In this document: piece by piece, positions 6,524-14,520 of the stretch | Numbering within the stretch: position 1 is the first letter of the stretch | Layout: each line of letters begins with the position of its first letter | Virus record (IMG/VR): IMGVR_UViG_3300030451_005542 | Location: 1-40,399 of that record | DNA: 40,399 nt | Origin: a virus | Strand: one strand, 5' to 3' | Position numbers and translations under genes: made by a program | The notes under the pieces: generated by a model | Seen by the model: only the letters and a program-made list of their open reading frames with translations | Database searches by the model: none | Told to the model about the DNA's origin: nothing

Positions 6524-8239
6524 ATGAGCATAAGCAATACGGAGATCAATGGATTTTTGATTGATAAATTCAATCAATATGGTCTACCAGAAGGAAAACG
6601 AGAGGGTACATGCCCTCTTTGTTCTTCTAGTAGAAAACCCGAAAATAGGAAGAAAAAATGTGCTTCTTATGATTGGGAAAGAGGTCTTGGTACTTGTCAT
6701 AATTGTAATTCAACTTTTCAATTACATACATATCAGCGTAAAAGCAATGCAAATAAAATATACGTTAAACCAGAAGTTACTAATGAGGATTTAGGAAGTA
6801 AGATTATTAATTGGTTTAACGGTCGTGGTATATCTCAGGAAACTTTAGAAGCCTTAAAAGTTTCTGAAGGTCCTGAGTATATGCCTCAGACTAATAAAAA
6901 AGAAAATGCTATACACTTTAATTATTATGCTGGTAATCAATTAGTTAACATTAAATATAGAGATGGCCGCAAAAATTTTAAACTATATAAAGGAGCAGAA
7001 AAAATATTTTACAATATTGATAATATTGTTGGGTATGAATATTGCGTTATTGTGGAAGGTGAGATTGATGTTCTTAGCTTTTATGAATCTGGTATTCCTA
7101 ACGTGGTATCTGTCCCAAATGGTGCAACATTAAATTCTAATAATTTAGAATATTTAGATAATTGTATAGATTATTTTATTGATAAAGAAAAAATAATTAT
7201 AGCAGTTGATCAAGATGAACCAGGATTAGCATTACAAAATGAATTAATTAGAAGATTAGGCGCGGAAGTTTGTTACATTGCTAATTTTGATGATTGTAAA
7301 GACGCAAACGAATATTTATTAAAATATGGAAAAGAAAAACTGGCGCAGTGTATTTCAAAAGCAAAACCAGTACCGCTTGAAAACGTTACAACATTCAAGG
7401 ACATTGAAGGGGAGGTTACAGATTTTGTTGAAAATGGATTCAAAAAAGGCTATCAAGTTGGCCTGGAAAATTTTGATCAAATATTTTCAACATATACCGG
7501 ACAGTTTATTACTGTTACTGGTATACCTTCTAGCGGTAAGTCTGATTTCGTTGATCAAATGGTAATAGGATATAATTCAAATTATGGTTGGAAAACTGCT
7601 TTTGCATCACCGGAAAATGCACCAACATTTTTACATGCGCATAAACTATTAAGAAAGGTATGGAAAGACATGCCTAGAAAAGCTGATATTGGTGGAATTA
7701 AATGGAAGTCAATAGCCGAACACGTAAATGATAACTTCTTTTTTATAGACATGGAACGGTATACATTAGAGTCTGTATTAAAGAAAGGCGCTGAGCTTGT
7801 TAAGCGGAAAGGGATTAAGTGTTTGGTTATTGATCCATTTAATAAAATTAGAGATATTGATAATAAAACAGAGGATGTGAATAAATACACTATGGAATAT
7901 CTAACTAAAATTGAAATATTTGCTAAAAAATATGATGTTTTGGTTATCATAGTAGCTCATCCTACTAAAATGTATAAAGATGGAAATGGAAAAATTGAAG
8001 AACCAACTATGTATAATATTAAAGGAGGCGGTGAGTGGTATGATGCTTCTTATCATGGCCTGCTTGTACACAGGGATTACGATAATAAAACAGTTAAAGC
8101 AAAAGTTTTAAAAGTTAAGTTTCAAAATTTAGGTGAAAACGGTGCTGAAGCTTATTTTAAATGGGAACCTAAATCAGGTTGTTTTATACCTCATTATGAA
8201 ACAGCAGTAAATGAAGTTATGCCATGGGAAGCGGATTAA
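6524..8239 (+). CDS. Bifunctional DNA primase-helicase, T7 gp4-like, 571 aa
   Basis: The zinc-binding domain has Cys30, Cys33, Cys58 and Cys61. The TOPRIM primase domain has Glu178 in VIVEGEIDVL and the Asp pair at 229 and 231 (DQD). The RecA-like DnaB-type helicase domain starts near 305, with the Walker A motif GIPSSGKS at 333-340, a Walker B-like CLVIDPFN, and a later HPTKMYKD. It would unwind the phage fork and lay primers. It starts one base after the SSB-like gene. No DNA polymerase gene is visible in the window, so the polymerase must lie elsewhere or come from the host. Confidence 0.92.
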   Translation: MSISNTEINGFLIDKFNQYGLPEGKREGTCPLCSSSRKPENRKKKCASYDWERGLGTCHNCNSTFQLHTYQRKSNANKIYVKPEVTNEDLGSKIINWFNGRGISQETLEALKVSEGPEYMPQTNKKENAIHFNYYAGNQLVNIKYRDGRKNFKLYKGAEKIFYNIDNIVGYEYCVIVEGEIDVLSFYESGIPNVVSVPNGATLNSNNLEYLDNCIDYFIDKEKIIIAVDQDEPGLALQNELIRRLGAEVCYIANFDDCKDANEYLLKYGKEKLAQCISKAKPVPLENVTTFKDIEGEVTDFVENGFKKGYQVGLENFDQIFSTYTGQFITVTGIPSSGKSDFVDQMVIGYNSNYGWKTAFASPENAPTFLHAHKLLRKVWKDMPRKADIGGIKWKSIAEHVNDNFFFIDMERYTLESVLKKGAELVKRKGIKCLVIDPFNKIRDIDNKTEDVNKYTMEYLTKIEIFAKKYDVLVIIVAHPTKMYKDGNGKIEEPTMYNIKGGGEWYDASYHGLLVHRDYDNKTVKAKVLKVKFQNLGENGAEAYFKWEPKSGCFIPHYETAVNEVMPWEAD

Positions 8240-8505
8240 AAAGCAGAAAAAAAAATAAATCAATGCCTAATTATTTTCCTAATGAAGAGGAAAACAAATG
8301 GCGTAACTTTTGTGTCAATAAAAATATAAGAATATCACCGCTAGGTATTTATAATGAAGAAAAAAAATGGCGTATAGGTATTGCTATTGGGCCATATAAA
8401 AAAAATGAAACAATACATATTGCTCCTAGTATTTATGATCAGCATACAATATGGATTGAGTATTATAAAATGTGTAAATATTATTATGATAAATATAGAG
8501 GATGA
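8224..8505 (+). CDS. Hypothetical protein, 93 aa (or 80 aa)
   Basis: An unrecognised basic and aromatic protein. The ATG at 8224 overlaps the primase-helicase stop by 16 bases. A second ATG at 8263 (MPNYFPNEEENKWRNF) starts past that overlap and would drop a basic leader of 13 residues, so it may be the true start. Trp and Tyr are frequent (WIEYYKMCKYYYDKYRG at the end). The last codons overlap the thymidylate synthase start at 8486, so the genes are coupled. Confidence 0.6.
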   Translation: MGSGLKSRKKNKSMPNYFPNEEENKWRNFCVNKNIRISPLGIYNEEKKWRIGIAIGPYKKNETIHIAPSIYDQHTIWIEYYKMCKYYYDKYRG

Positions 8506-9298
8506 ATATATAGGATTGCTATCAGGTATATTATATGGTGGTAAAGAAAAGCAAGACAGAACAGGAACAGGAACAAGAGCTGTATTTGGAAGAATGTTAA
8601 GACACGATATGAGTCTAGGTTTTCCAATTTTAACTACAAAAAAAATATATTTTAAAAATGCAGTTACAGAATTATTATGGATTTTATCGGGTCGTACTGA
8701 TATTAAGTACCTTAATGATAACGGTGTTAGGTATTGGGATAGCGATTACGCAAGATCTGGAAGGACCGACGGAACTTTGGGCCCTATTTATGGGCATCAG
8801 TGGCGTAACTTCGGTGGTGTTGATCAGCTACGAAGCTTACTGTCAGAAATTAAAAAAACACCATATTCTCGAAGGCTTATGGTTTCAGCTTGGAACCCCG
8901 CTGATATACCTGATATGGTATTACCTCCATGCCACTATAGTTTTCAAATATATATTAATGATACACGAATGAGTTTAATGTGGCAACAAAGATCTGCAGA
9001 TGTTTTTTTAGGTTTGCCGTATGATATAGTTATGTACGGTTTGCTTTTAGAACTTCTTTGTTATGAAACTGAATATAAGCCTGGTCAGCTAATAGCTAGC
9101 TTAGGTGATTGTCATTTATATAATAATCATATAAATCAGGCTAAAATTCAAATAAAAAGATCTAAATTTGAATTACCTAAATTAAAATTAGCTTTTGGAT
9201 TAACTATAGATAACTTACATATACCTTCTAAAAGTGACATTAGTTTAAAAAATTATAAGCACCATGACGCAATCAAAGCAGATCTTTCAGTCGGATAA
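8486..9298 (+). CDS. thyA: Thymidylate synthase, 270 aa
   Basis: Makes dTMP from dUMP with methylene-tetrahydrofolate. Motifs visible: RTGTGT near the N-terminus, WGRTD-like segment SGRTDIKYL, LGPIYGHQWR, the catalytic LPPCHYSFQ with the active Cys, MWQQRSADVFLGLPYDI and SLGDCHLYNNH. Start chosen at 8486 because it gives the family's usual length (about 264), whereas a longer frame would add 35 non-homologous residues within the preceding gene. It sits with MazG-like and ribonucleotide reductase genes in a nucleotide-supply block. Confidence 0.93.
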   Translation: MINIEDEYIGLLSGILYGGKEKQDRTGTGTRAVFGRMLRHDMSLGFPILTTKKIYFKNAVTELLWILSGRTDIKYLNDNGVRYWDSDYARSGRTDGTLGPIYGHQWRNFGGVDQLRSLLSEIKKTPYSRRLMVSAWNPADIPDMVLPPCHYSFQIYINDTRMSLMWQQRSADVFLGLPYDIVMYGLLLELLCYETEYKPGQLIASLGDCHLYNNHINQAKIQIKRSKFELPKLKLAFGLTIDNLHIPSKSDISLKNYKHHDAIKADLSVG

Positions 9299-10061
9299 AA
9301 AAACTTATTATATTTATCATATTCCGGGTCAAAAAATTGGCATGACGTGTAATTTAAATAAGCGCGTTGAACTTGAACAGGGATATAAAAAAAATGAATA
9401 TGATGTGCTTTTTTCATCAAGAGACATGAATAAGACATCATGGATGGAAAGACAGTTGCAAAAATTTTATGGATATAAAGTTGACAGGCAATTATATAGT
9501 AATTTAATAAAAATAAAATCAATGAAAGTTAACCCTACAGAACAAACTTCTACGTTTAATTGCGATAGAAAAGATCTAGAAAAAGTATTAGATCAGAATG
9601 ATGGACTTAAATGGCAAACAAGTCTTGGCACGTTTGAAATAAATAACGAAACAAAAAAATGGATATTAGCTAATATTAAGCCATCTATGTATAACAACGA
9701 CCGTTGTTTTATATATAATAAAGCTTATTATGAAGCTTTTTTAGCAAAGCCTACATATAATAATGTTGAAATATTTGATCTTATTAGAAGCTGGGCAGAT
9801 GAACGAGGCATATATAAAGAAGGTGATCCTAAAACACAATTAATTAAATTATATGAAGAAACCGGAGAACTCGCCAAAGCATTACTTGAAGGCGATAAAA
9901 ATGGTATTATTGACGCTATTGGTGATAGTGTTGTTGTACTTACAAATCTCTCAAAATTGGTCGGATATGACATTGAAAGCTGTATTCAATCTGCTTATGA
10001 TGAAATTTTTAATAGAACTGGCAGAATGGTAGATGGAACATTTGTAAAAGATACATTATGA
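9264..10061 (+). CDS. GIY-YIG-like / MazG fusion protein, 265 aa
   Basis: The N-terminal part (residues 14-80) looks like a GIY-YIG nuclease fold: YYIYHIPGQKIGMTCNLNKR with Arg34, then a Glu at 62 (WMERQL). The C-terminal part (about 170-260) is a MazG-type NTP pyrophosphohydrolase: LYEETGELAKALLEG with Glu198, Glu199 and Glu202, then Asp217-Ala-Ile-Gly-Asp221. MazG enzymes cleave (d)NTPs and related nucleotides to monophosphates. About 80 residues in between are unassigned. It overlaps ThyA by 35 bases. The GIY-YIG half is short and may be degenerate, so nuclease activity is less sure than the MazG part. Confidence 0.75.
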   Translation: MTQSKQIFQSDKKTYYIYHIPGQKIGMTCNLNKRVELEQGYKKNEYDVLFSSRDMNKTSWMERQLQKFYGYKVDRQLYSNLIKIKSMKVNPTEQTSTFNCDRKDLEKVLDQNDGLKWQTSLGTFEINNETKKWILANIKPSMYNNDRCFIYNKAYYEAFLAKPTYNNVEIFDLIRSWADERGIYKEGDPKTQLIKLYEETGELAKALLEGDKNGIIDAIGDSVVVLTNLSKLVGYDIESCIQSAYDEIFNRTGRMVDGTFVKDTL

Positions 10062-10285
10062 GAGATAAAATAATTGAACAAGTAATTAATAAAATTAAAT
10101 CGCGTTCTGACGTTGGCTTTAAAAAATACGGTGTTACACTTTCAGATGATGAACAATCATTAGATACTTGGTTAAAACATATACAAGAAGAATTAATGGA
10201 TGCTGTTAATTATATTGAAAAAGCAAGATCTGTATTACGTGAAGAAATTGAAGAATGTTACGTAAGAGATGCGCAGGAATTATAA
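10058..10285 (+). CDS. MazG-like small protein, 75 aa
   Basis: Has the compact pattern of phage MazG-like proteins: SDVGFKKYGVTL, then TWLKHIQEELMDAVNYIEKA, where the Glu-Glu-x-x-Asp stretch matches metal-binding residues of the all-alpha NTP pyrophosphohydrolases. It overlaps the GIY-YIG/MazG fusion by four bases, so the phage encodes two MazG-type products in a row. At 75 residues it would probably need to dimerise to form an active site. The next gene starts within its last codons. Confidence 0.7.
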   Translation: MRDKIIEQVINKIKSRSDVGFKKYGVTLSDDEQSLDTWLKHIQEELMDAVNYIEKARSVLREEIEECYVRDAQEL

Positions 10286-10718
10286 AAGAAAAAAAGGTCC
10301 GGTACAATCAAAAAGAATAACTTATGATGGAATAAATTTTGCATCAGGTTTAGAAAGATATATGTATATGGCCTTAAAAAAAAATAAGATAAAAGCTACG
10401 TATGAAGGAGAAACGTTTATGCTTATAAATGGTTTTCATTTATCAAATGAATCTTATGAAAGACAAGCAAATGCAAAAGGAGAATTTGTAAATAGAGGTG
10501 GTAAAAGAATATTACCTATAAAGTATACACCAGATTTTATAGGTAAGGATTTTATTATTGAAACTAAAGGAAGAGCAAATGAATCTTTTCCTATTAGATG
10601 GAAGTTATTTAAAAAATTAGTTTCAGAACAATTTCCTAATTATATTTTATTTAAACCTCAAAATCAAAAAGAATGCGACAGAGTAATAAGTATAATAAAG
10701 GAGATGCGAAAGAAATAG
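10269..10718 (+). CDS. PD-(D/E)XK endonuclease, Holliday-junction/T7 endonuclease I-like, 149 aa
   Basis: Catalytic pattern visible: a Glu in SGLERYMYMAL (about residue 29), then YTPDFIGKDFIIETKGRA, giving Asp and Glu-x-Lys of the PD-(D/E)XK nucleases. The order and size match phage endonucleases that resolve branched DNA, such as T7 endonuclease I, though I cannot assign the subfamily by eye. A basic N-terminus (RRNYKRKKGPVQSKR) could bind DNA. It overlaps the MazG-like gene by 17 bases and lies between nucleotide-supply genes. Confidence 0.75.
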   Translation: MRRNYKRKKGPVQSKRITYDGINFASGLERYMYMALKKNKIKATYEGETFMLINGFHLSNESYERQANAKGEFVNRGGKRILPIKYTPDFIGKDFIIETKGRANESFPIRWKLFKKLVSEQFPNYILFKPQNQKECDRVISIIKEMRKK

Positions 10719-10846
10719 CTAGAAGGCATTACGCATCTAGACAGGTTGAAAAATGGATTAAATGGTCTATTGAAAACCGTGGTTTTATAAAGTATAAAGA
10801 AATAGTTGAAATACATAATAAATACGACATAAAATGTTATGGCTAA
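10673..10846 (+). CDS. Hypothetical small protein, 57 aa
   Basis: Frame from ATG at 10673 to TAA at 10844-10846, overlapping the end of the endonuclease by 46 bases. It is basic and helical (DAKEIARRHYASRQVEKWIK), and ends KYDIKCYG. No recognised family. Its stop overlaps the start of the next small gene, supporting a coupled chain of tiny genes between the endonuclease and nrdB. Confidence 0.5.
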   Translation: MRQSNKYNKGDAKEIARRHYASRQVEKWIKWSIENRGFIKYKEIVEIHNKYDIKCYG

Positions 10847-10973
10847 AAATATTCAATCAAATTATATATTTAAACACAAAGTAAAAAGAAAAGGTGTGCA
10901 CGCAAAAAGCAAAGCATCAAAATTAAAATCATCTAAAAATTATGTTAAACGTTATAAAGGACAAGGCCGATGA
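10839..10973 (+). CDS. Conserved small basic phage protein, 44 aa
   Basis: A very basic protein ending NYVKRYKGQGR, with KGVHAKSKASKLKSSKNY before it. I know this Lys/Ser-rich pattern with a terminal Y-x-G-Q-G-R as a recurring small protein in marine phages; function is not established. It overlaps the preceding stop by eight bases, and its own TGA is shared with the next ATG (ATGA at 10970). Confidence 0.7.
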   Translation: MAKNIQSNYIFKHKVKRKGVHAKSKASKLKSSKNYVKRYKGQGR

Positions 10974-11119
10974 GATTAGTACCTAATAATTGGGAAATAA
11001 CACTAGGATTATATCCAGGAATACTTTTGGGTATGAGATCTTATATAGAAAAAGAATATGTACAACATGTGTTTTATCTACCTTTTGTAGATATTTGCAT
11101 AGAAATAGATAAACAATAA
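10970..11119 (+). CDS. Hypothetical small protein, 49 aa
   Basis: Starts within the TGA of the previous gene and ends with TAA at 11117-11119, one base before the nrdB start. Partly hydrophobic (EITLGLYPGILLGMRSYI), with an amphipathic C-terminal half (VFYLPFVDICIEID). No known motif. Its place and tight spacing argue that it is translated as part of the nrd block. Confidence 0.55.
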   Translation: MRLVPNNWEITLGLYPGILLGMRSYIEKEYVQHVFYLPFVDICIEIDKQ

Positions 11120-11120
11120 T

Positions 11121-12089
11121 ATGGGATTATTTGATGAAAGAATACCGTACAAGCCGTTTGAATATCCAGAATACTATACTGAGGGATGGCTTAAACAAGC
11201 TCAAGCATTCTGGTTACATACCGAAATACCAATGTCAGGCGACGTTAAGGATTGGAACGAAAAACTTACACCCTCAGAAAAAAACCTGGTTGGAAATATT
11301 CTTTTGGGATTTGCTCAAACAGAGTGTGCTGTATCTGATTACTGGACACAAAAAGTAGTTGGGTGGTTTCCAAAACATGAAATACAACAAATGGCCATGA
11401 TGTTTGGTTCACAAGAAACTATTCATGCCGTAGCTTATAGTTATTTAAATGAAACATTAGGATTAGAAAACTTTGAAGCGTTTTTACAAGATGAAGCAAC
11501 TATGGAACGCTTTGATAATTTAGTTAGTTATGATGGAAATAATACTACAGGAATTGCTAAAAGCCTTGCAATATTTAGTGCATTCGCAGAAGGAGTTAGC
11601 TTGTATTCTGCTTTTGCTGTGCTTTATAGCTTTCAGTTACGCAACCTCCTCAAAGGGATTGGGCAACAAATGAAATGGTCAGTAAGAGATGAATCGTTGC
11701 ACAGTAAAATGGGATGTCAATTATTTAGACATATGTGTGGAGAAGATAATAAGTTATTAGAAAATTGTAAAAAAGATGTTGTCAATGCAGCAGAAGCAAT
11801 GCTTACCGCAGAAGAAAAATATATCGATAAAATGTTTGAACAAGGAGATATTGAAAACCTTAAATCTTACGACCTCAAACAATTTATTAGAAAAAGACTT
11901 AATGAAAAATTATCTGAGCTTGGTTACGTCGACCTCGGGAAATACTTTAGTTATGATGAAGAAGCCTCAAACAATCTTGACTGGTTTTACCATCTTACAG
12001 GTGGGCATACTCACACCGACTTTTTTGCTGTTAGGCCTACTGATTATTCTAAAGCTAACGAAGGTGAAGATTTTGAAGATATATGGTAA
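11121..12089 (+). CDS. nrdB: Class I ribonucleotide reductase small subunit, 322 aa
   Basis: Houses the di-iron centre that generates the radical for reducing ribonucleotides. The ligands are visible at family spacing: Glu68 in the position of the first Asp/Glu, Glu99 and His102 (QETIHAVAY), Glu157 (AEGVSLYSAF), Glu191 and His194 (DESLH). The radical Tyr is Tyr106, seven residues after Glu99. The C-terminus ends EDFEDIW, the kind of tail that docks into the large subunit. It acts with the NrdA at 12542. Confidence 0.92.
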   Translation: MGLFDERIPYKPFEYPEYYTEGWLKQAQAFWLHTEIPMSGDVKDWNEKLTPSEKNLVGNILLGFAQTECAVSDYWTQKVVGWFPKHEIQQMAMMFGSQETIHAVAYSYLNETLGLENFEAFLQDEATMERFDNLVSYDGNNTTGIAKSLAIFSAFAEGVSLYSAFAVLYSFQLRNLLKGIGQQMKWSVRDESLHSKMGCQLFRHMCGEDNKLLENCKKDVVNAAEAMLTAEEKYIDKMFEQGDIENLKSYDLKQFIRKRLNEKLSELGYVDLGKYFSYDEEASNNLDWFYHLTGGHTHTDFFAVRPTDYSKANEGEDFEDIW

Positions 12090-12349
12090 CAAAATCAATA
12101 TTAAGATTCATGGTGAAACAAAGAAGGCTTTCACCACAAGAAAGAATAGCTAATAGACTTGGATACATGGGTGCTGGATTTATAATGCTTTCCCCTTATT
12201 TATTATCTTACGGTACTATAGGTGCTGTAACTTATGTAATAGGGGGACTATTAGCTTTACCACAAGTTTGGGTAGCAAAACAATGGAACCTAGTGTTAGT
12301 TAATGCTAATGTAGTTATAGGTTATTTAATTTATTTATATACGTCATGA
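12083..12349 (+). CDS. Small multi-pass membrane protein, 88 aa
   Basis: Three hydrophobic segments are seen at about residues 26-42, 45-62 and 69-86, after a basic N-terminus (MVKQRRLSPQERIANR). It is probably an inner-membrane protein with unknown role. The start at 12083 overlaps the nrdB stop by seven bases; an in-frame ATG at 12110 is a reasonable alternative. It lies between nrdB and nrdA with one more small gene, so it may simply be a passenger in this cotranscribed block. Confidence 0.65.
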   Translation: MVTKSILRFMVKQRRLSPQERIANRLGYMGAGFIMLSPYLLSYGTIGAVTYVIGGLLALPQVWVAKQWNLVLVNANVVIGYLIYLYTS

Positions 12350-12552
12350 AAGAAAGTAAACTATTAGAAATGTGGAATAGAATAGAAATTCTAGGCCAAA
12401 ATGTACAACAAATAATACAGGAGCTTAATAATCTTAGAGATTTATCTGTAGGCACAATGAGCTTAATTAAAAAGTTTCCTGATTATGAAAAAGGTATAGA
12501 AGCTTTAACTAAAGATTTAAAAAAAGAAAAAGAAAAAAAAGATGTGGAATAG
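12346..12552 (+). CDS. Small coiled-coil protein, 68 aa
   Basis: A helical protein with heptad-like spacing (IEILGQNVQQIIQELNNL) and a Lys/Glu-rich end (LTKDLKKEKEKKDVE). No known family. It overlaps the membrane-protein stop by four bases and the nrdA start by 11 bases, so it is translationally linked to both. Function is unknown. Confidence 0.65.
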   Translation: MKESKLLEMWNRIEILGQNVQQIIQELNNLRDLSVGTMSLIKKFPDYEKGIEALTKDLKKEKEKKDVE

Positions 12553-14284
12553 CGATTGGAAAAAAGGTGAAGACTATCCTGTATGGGGAGACAATGATGT
12601 ATATAAAAAAACAATATCTGGTGGCTATTTGTATAACGGTGAATCGCCTAAAGATGCATATATGCGCGTTGCAAAAACAGTTGCAAGGCGTTTATATAAA
12701 CCTGAGTTAGCAGATAAGTTTTTTCAATATATATGGGATGGCTGGTTATGTTTAGCTTCACCTGTTTTATCTAATACAGGCACAGATAGAGGATTACCAA
12801 TTAGTTGTTTTGGTATTGATGTCGCAGATAGTATTCAAGATATTGGACAAAAGAATTTAGAAATGATGCTTTTAGCCAAGCATGGTGGCGGTGTTGGCTT
12901 AGGCGTAAATATGATTAGACCCGCCGGCGCTAAAATTACAGGAAATGGAACAAGTGACGGGGTGGTACCTTTTTGCAAAATATATGATTCAACAATACTT
13001 GCCACTAATCAAGGATCTGTCAGACGTGGAGCGGCATCAGTTAATATTAATATTGATCACCCCGACTTTGAAGAGTGGCTGGAAATTAGAGAACCAAAAG
13101 GTGATGTTAACAGACAATCCCTTAATCTCCACCAGTGCGCTGTGGTCGGTGACAAGTTTATGCGAAAGCTTGAAAGCGGAGATAGTGAAGCACGAAAAAA
13201 ATGGAGTAAGCTATTACAAAAGCGTAAAGCAACTGGAGAACCTTATATCTTATTTAAGGGAAATACAAACAAGGCTAATCCAAAAGCGTATAAATCAAAC
13301 GGACTTAAGGTCCATATGACAAATATATGTAGTGAAATAACATTACATACCGACGAGTCACATTCGTTTGTTTGTTGCTTGTCATCAGTTAATCTAGATA
13401 AATATAATGAATGGAAGAATACGAATTTAATATACGACGCAACTTGGTTCCTGGACGGTGTGCTCGAAGAATTTATTCAACGAGCAAAGAATATGAAGGG
13501 ATTCGAGAACTCTGTACGCAGTGCGGAGAAAGGAAGGGCGCTTGGATTAGGTGTCCTTGGATGGCACAGCCTGTTACAAAAAAATGGGATAAGCTTCGAG
13601 AGTTTGTTAGCTCAATTCAAAACGCGAGAAATATTTTCAAAAATAAAAATTGAAACTGAACGGGCTTCAAGAGCCTTAGCTGAAGTATATGGTGAACCTT
13701 TATGGTGCAGAGAAACAGGATTTAGAAATACACACTTAAGAGCAATAGCTCCAACTGTTTCTAATAGTAAACTTAGTGGAAATGTTTCACCTGGTATTGA
13801 ACCTTGGGCAGCAAATGTTTTTACAGAACAATCCGCTAAAGGCACATTTATAAGGAAAAATAAAGAACTTAAAAAAGTATTAAGAAAAATTGGAATCGAT
13901 AATAAAGAAACTTGGGACAAAATTTTGGAAGATGGTGGATCCGTTCAAGGAATTAAAGAACTCGATGGATGGTTTTACGATCACGCAGGAAGACTTAATG
14001 AAAAAGAAGGAGAGCCGGTAAAAAATGTATATAAAACATTTAAAGAGATTAATCAATTAGAATTAGTTAATCAAGCCGGAATAAGACAGGATTATATAGA
14101 TCAATCAGTAAGTTTAAATTTAGCATTCCCTTCAGTAGCCGAACCTAAATGGATAAACAGAGTTCATTTAGAAGCATGGAAGAAAGGAATAAAAACGTTG
14201 TACTATATGAGAACTGAATCTGTTTTAAGAGGGGATATTGCAGCAGCAGCGATGAATCCTGAGTGTTTAAGCTGCGACGGATAA
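12542..14284 (+). CDS. nrdA: Class I ribonucleotide reductase large subunit, 580 aa, no ATP-cone
   Basis: Reduces ribonucleoside diphosphates using the radical from NrdB. Visible catalytic parts: Cys89 (LPISCFG) with Cys278 as the redox pair, Asn261-x-Cys263-x-Glu265 (NICSEI) as the substrate-radical site, the Tyr554-Tyr555 pair (TLYYMRTES) for radical transfer, and a C-terminal Cys575-x-x-Cys578 for re-reduction. It starts directly at the catalytic domain with no ATP-cone, so dATP inhibition should be absent, as in several phage enzymes. At 580 residues it is on the short side for the family. Confidence 0.92.
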   Translation: MWNSDWKKGEDYPVWGDNDVYKKTISGGYLYNGESPKDAYMRVAKTVARRLYKPELADKFFQYIWDGWLCLASPVLSNTGTDRGLPISCFGIDVADSIQDIGQKNLEMMLLAKHGGGVGLGVNMIRPAGAKITGNGTSDGVVPFCKIYDSTILATNQGSVRRGAASVNINIDHPDFEEWLEIREPKGDVNRQSLNLHQCAVVGDKFMRKLESGDSEARKKWSKLLQKRKATGEPYILFKGNTNKANPKAYKSNGLKVHMTNICSEITLHTDESHSFVCCLSSVNLDKYNEWKNTNLIYDATWFLDGVLEEFIQRAKNMKGFENSVRSAEKGRALGLGVLGWHSLLQKNGISFESLLAQFKTREIFSKIKIETERASRALAEVYGEPLWCRETGFRNTHLRAIAPTVSNSKLSGNVSPGIEPWAANVFTEQSAKGTFIRKNKELKKVLRKIGIDNKETWDKILEDGGSVQGIKELDGWFYDHAGRLNEKEGEPVKNVYKTFKEINQLELVNQAGIRQDYIDQSVSLNLAFPSVAEPKWINRVHLEAWKKGIKTLYYMRTESVLRGDIAAAAMNPECLSCDG

Positions 14285-14299
14285 TTTAAATTTTATATT

Positions 14300-14488
14300 A
14301 TGACTTTAAAAGAAAAAGTAAAGAAGCTTGAATCTGAATTAGAGGAAGCAAAAAGAAAAGCCGCTAATCTAATATTAAATACAGAAGATAATGTATTTAC
14401 TAAAGACGAATTGAAAAAAATAAAGCTTTTAGAAGCTTGGGCGTTTTTAGGGCCGTGTGTTGGTATTGGATTAGGTCTGTTGTTTTAA
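14300..14488 (+). CDS. Hypothetical protein with coiled coil and C-terminal membrane segment, 62 aa
   Basis: Residues 1-28 form a charged coiled coil (LKEKVKKLESELEEAKRK), and the last 18 residues are hydrophobic (LLEAWAFLGPCVGIGLGLLF), suggesting a tail-anchored membrane protein. It is the last plus-strand gene, six to seven bases before the terminator hairpin. A spanin-like or holin-like role is possible but unsupported; it lies opposite the lysis-like genes on the other strand. Confidence 0.6.
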   Translation: MTLKEKVKKLESELEEAKRKAANLILNTEDNVFTKDELKKIKLLEAWAFLGPCVGIGLGLLF

Positions 14489-14495
14489 AATAATT

Positions 14496-14520
14496 AAGGG
14501 GCCGCAAAGCCCCTTTTTTT
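14496..14520 (+). terminator. Intrinsic terminator between the convergent arms
   Basis: AAGGGGC at 14496-14502 pairs with GCCCCTT at 14509-14515 across a six-base loop (CGCAAA), followed by a T run through 14520. This ends the plus-strand early/middle transcript. Read from the minus strand, the hairpin is followed by a weaker T-rich tract (TTAATTATTTT), so it may also stop the late transcript coming the other way. Confidence 0.88.

Noticed and set aside
8381-8485. Longer start for thymidylate synthase
   Set aside because: The extra 35 residues lie within the preceding gene and have no match to the ThyA N-terminus; ATG at 8486 gives the usual length.
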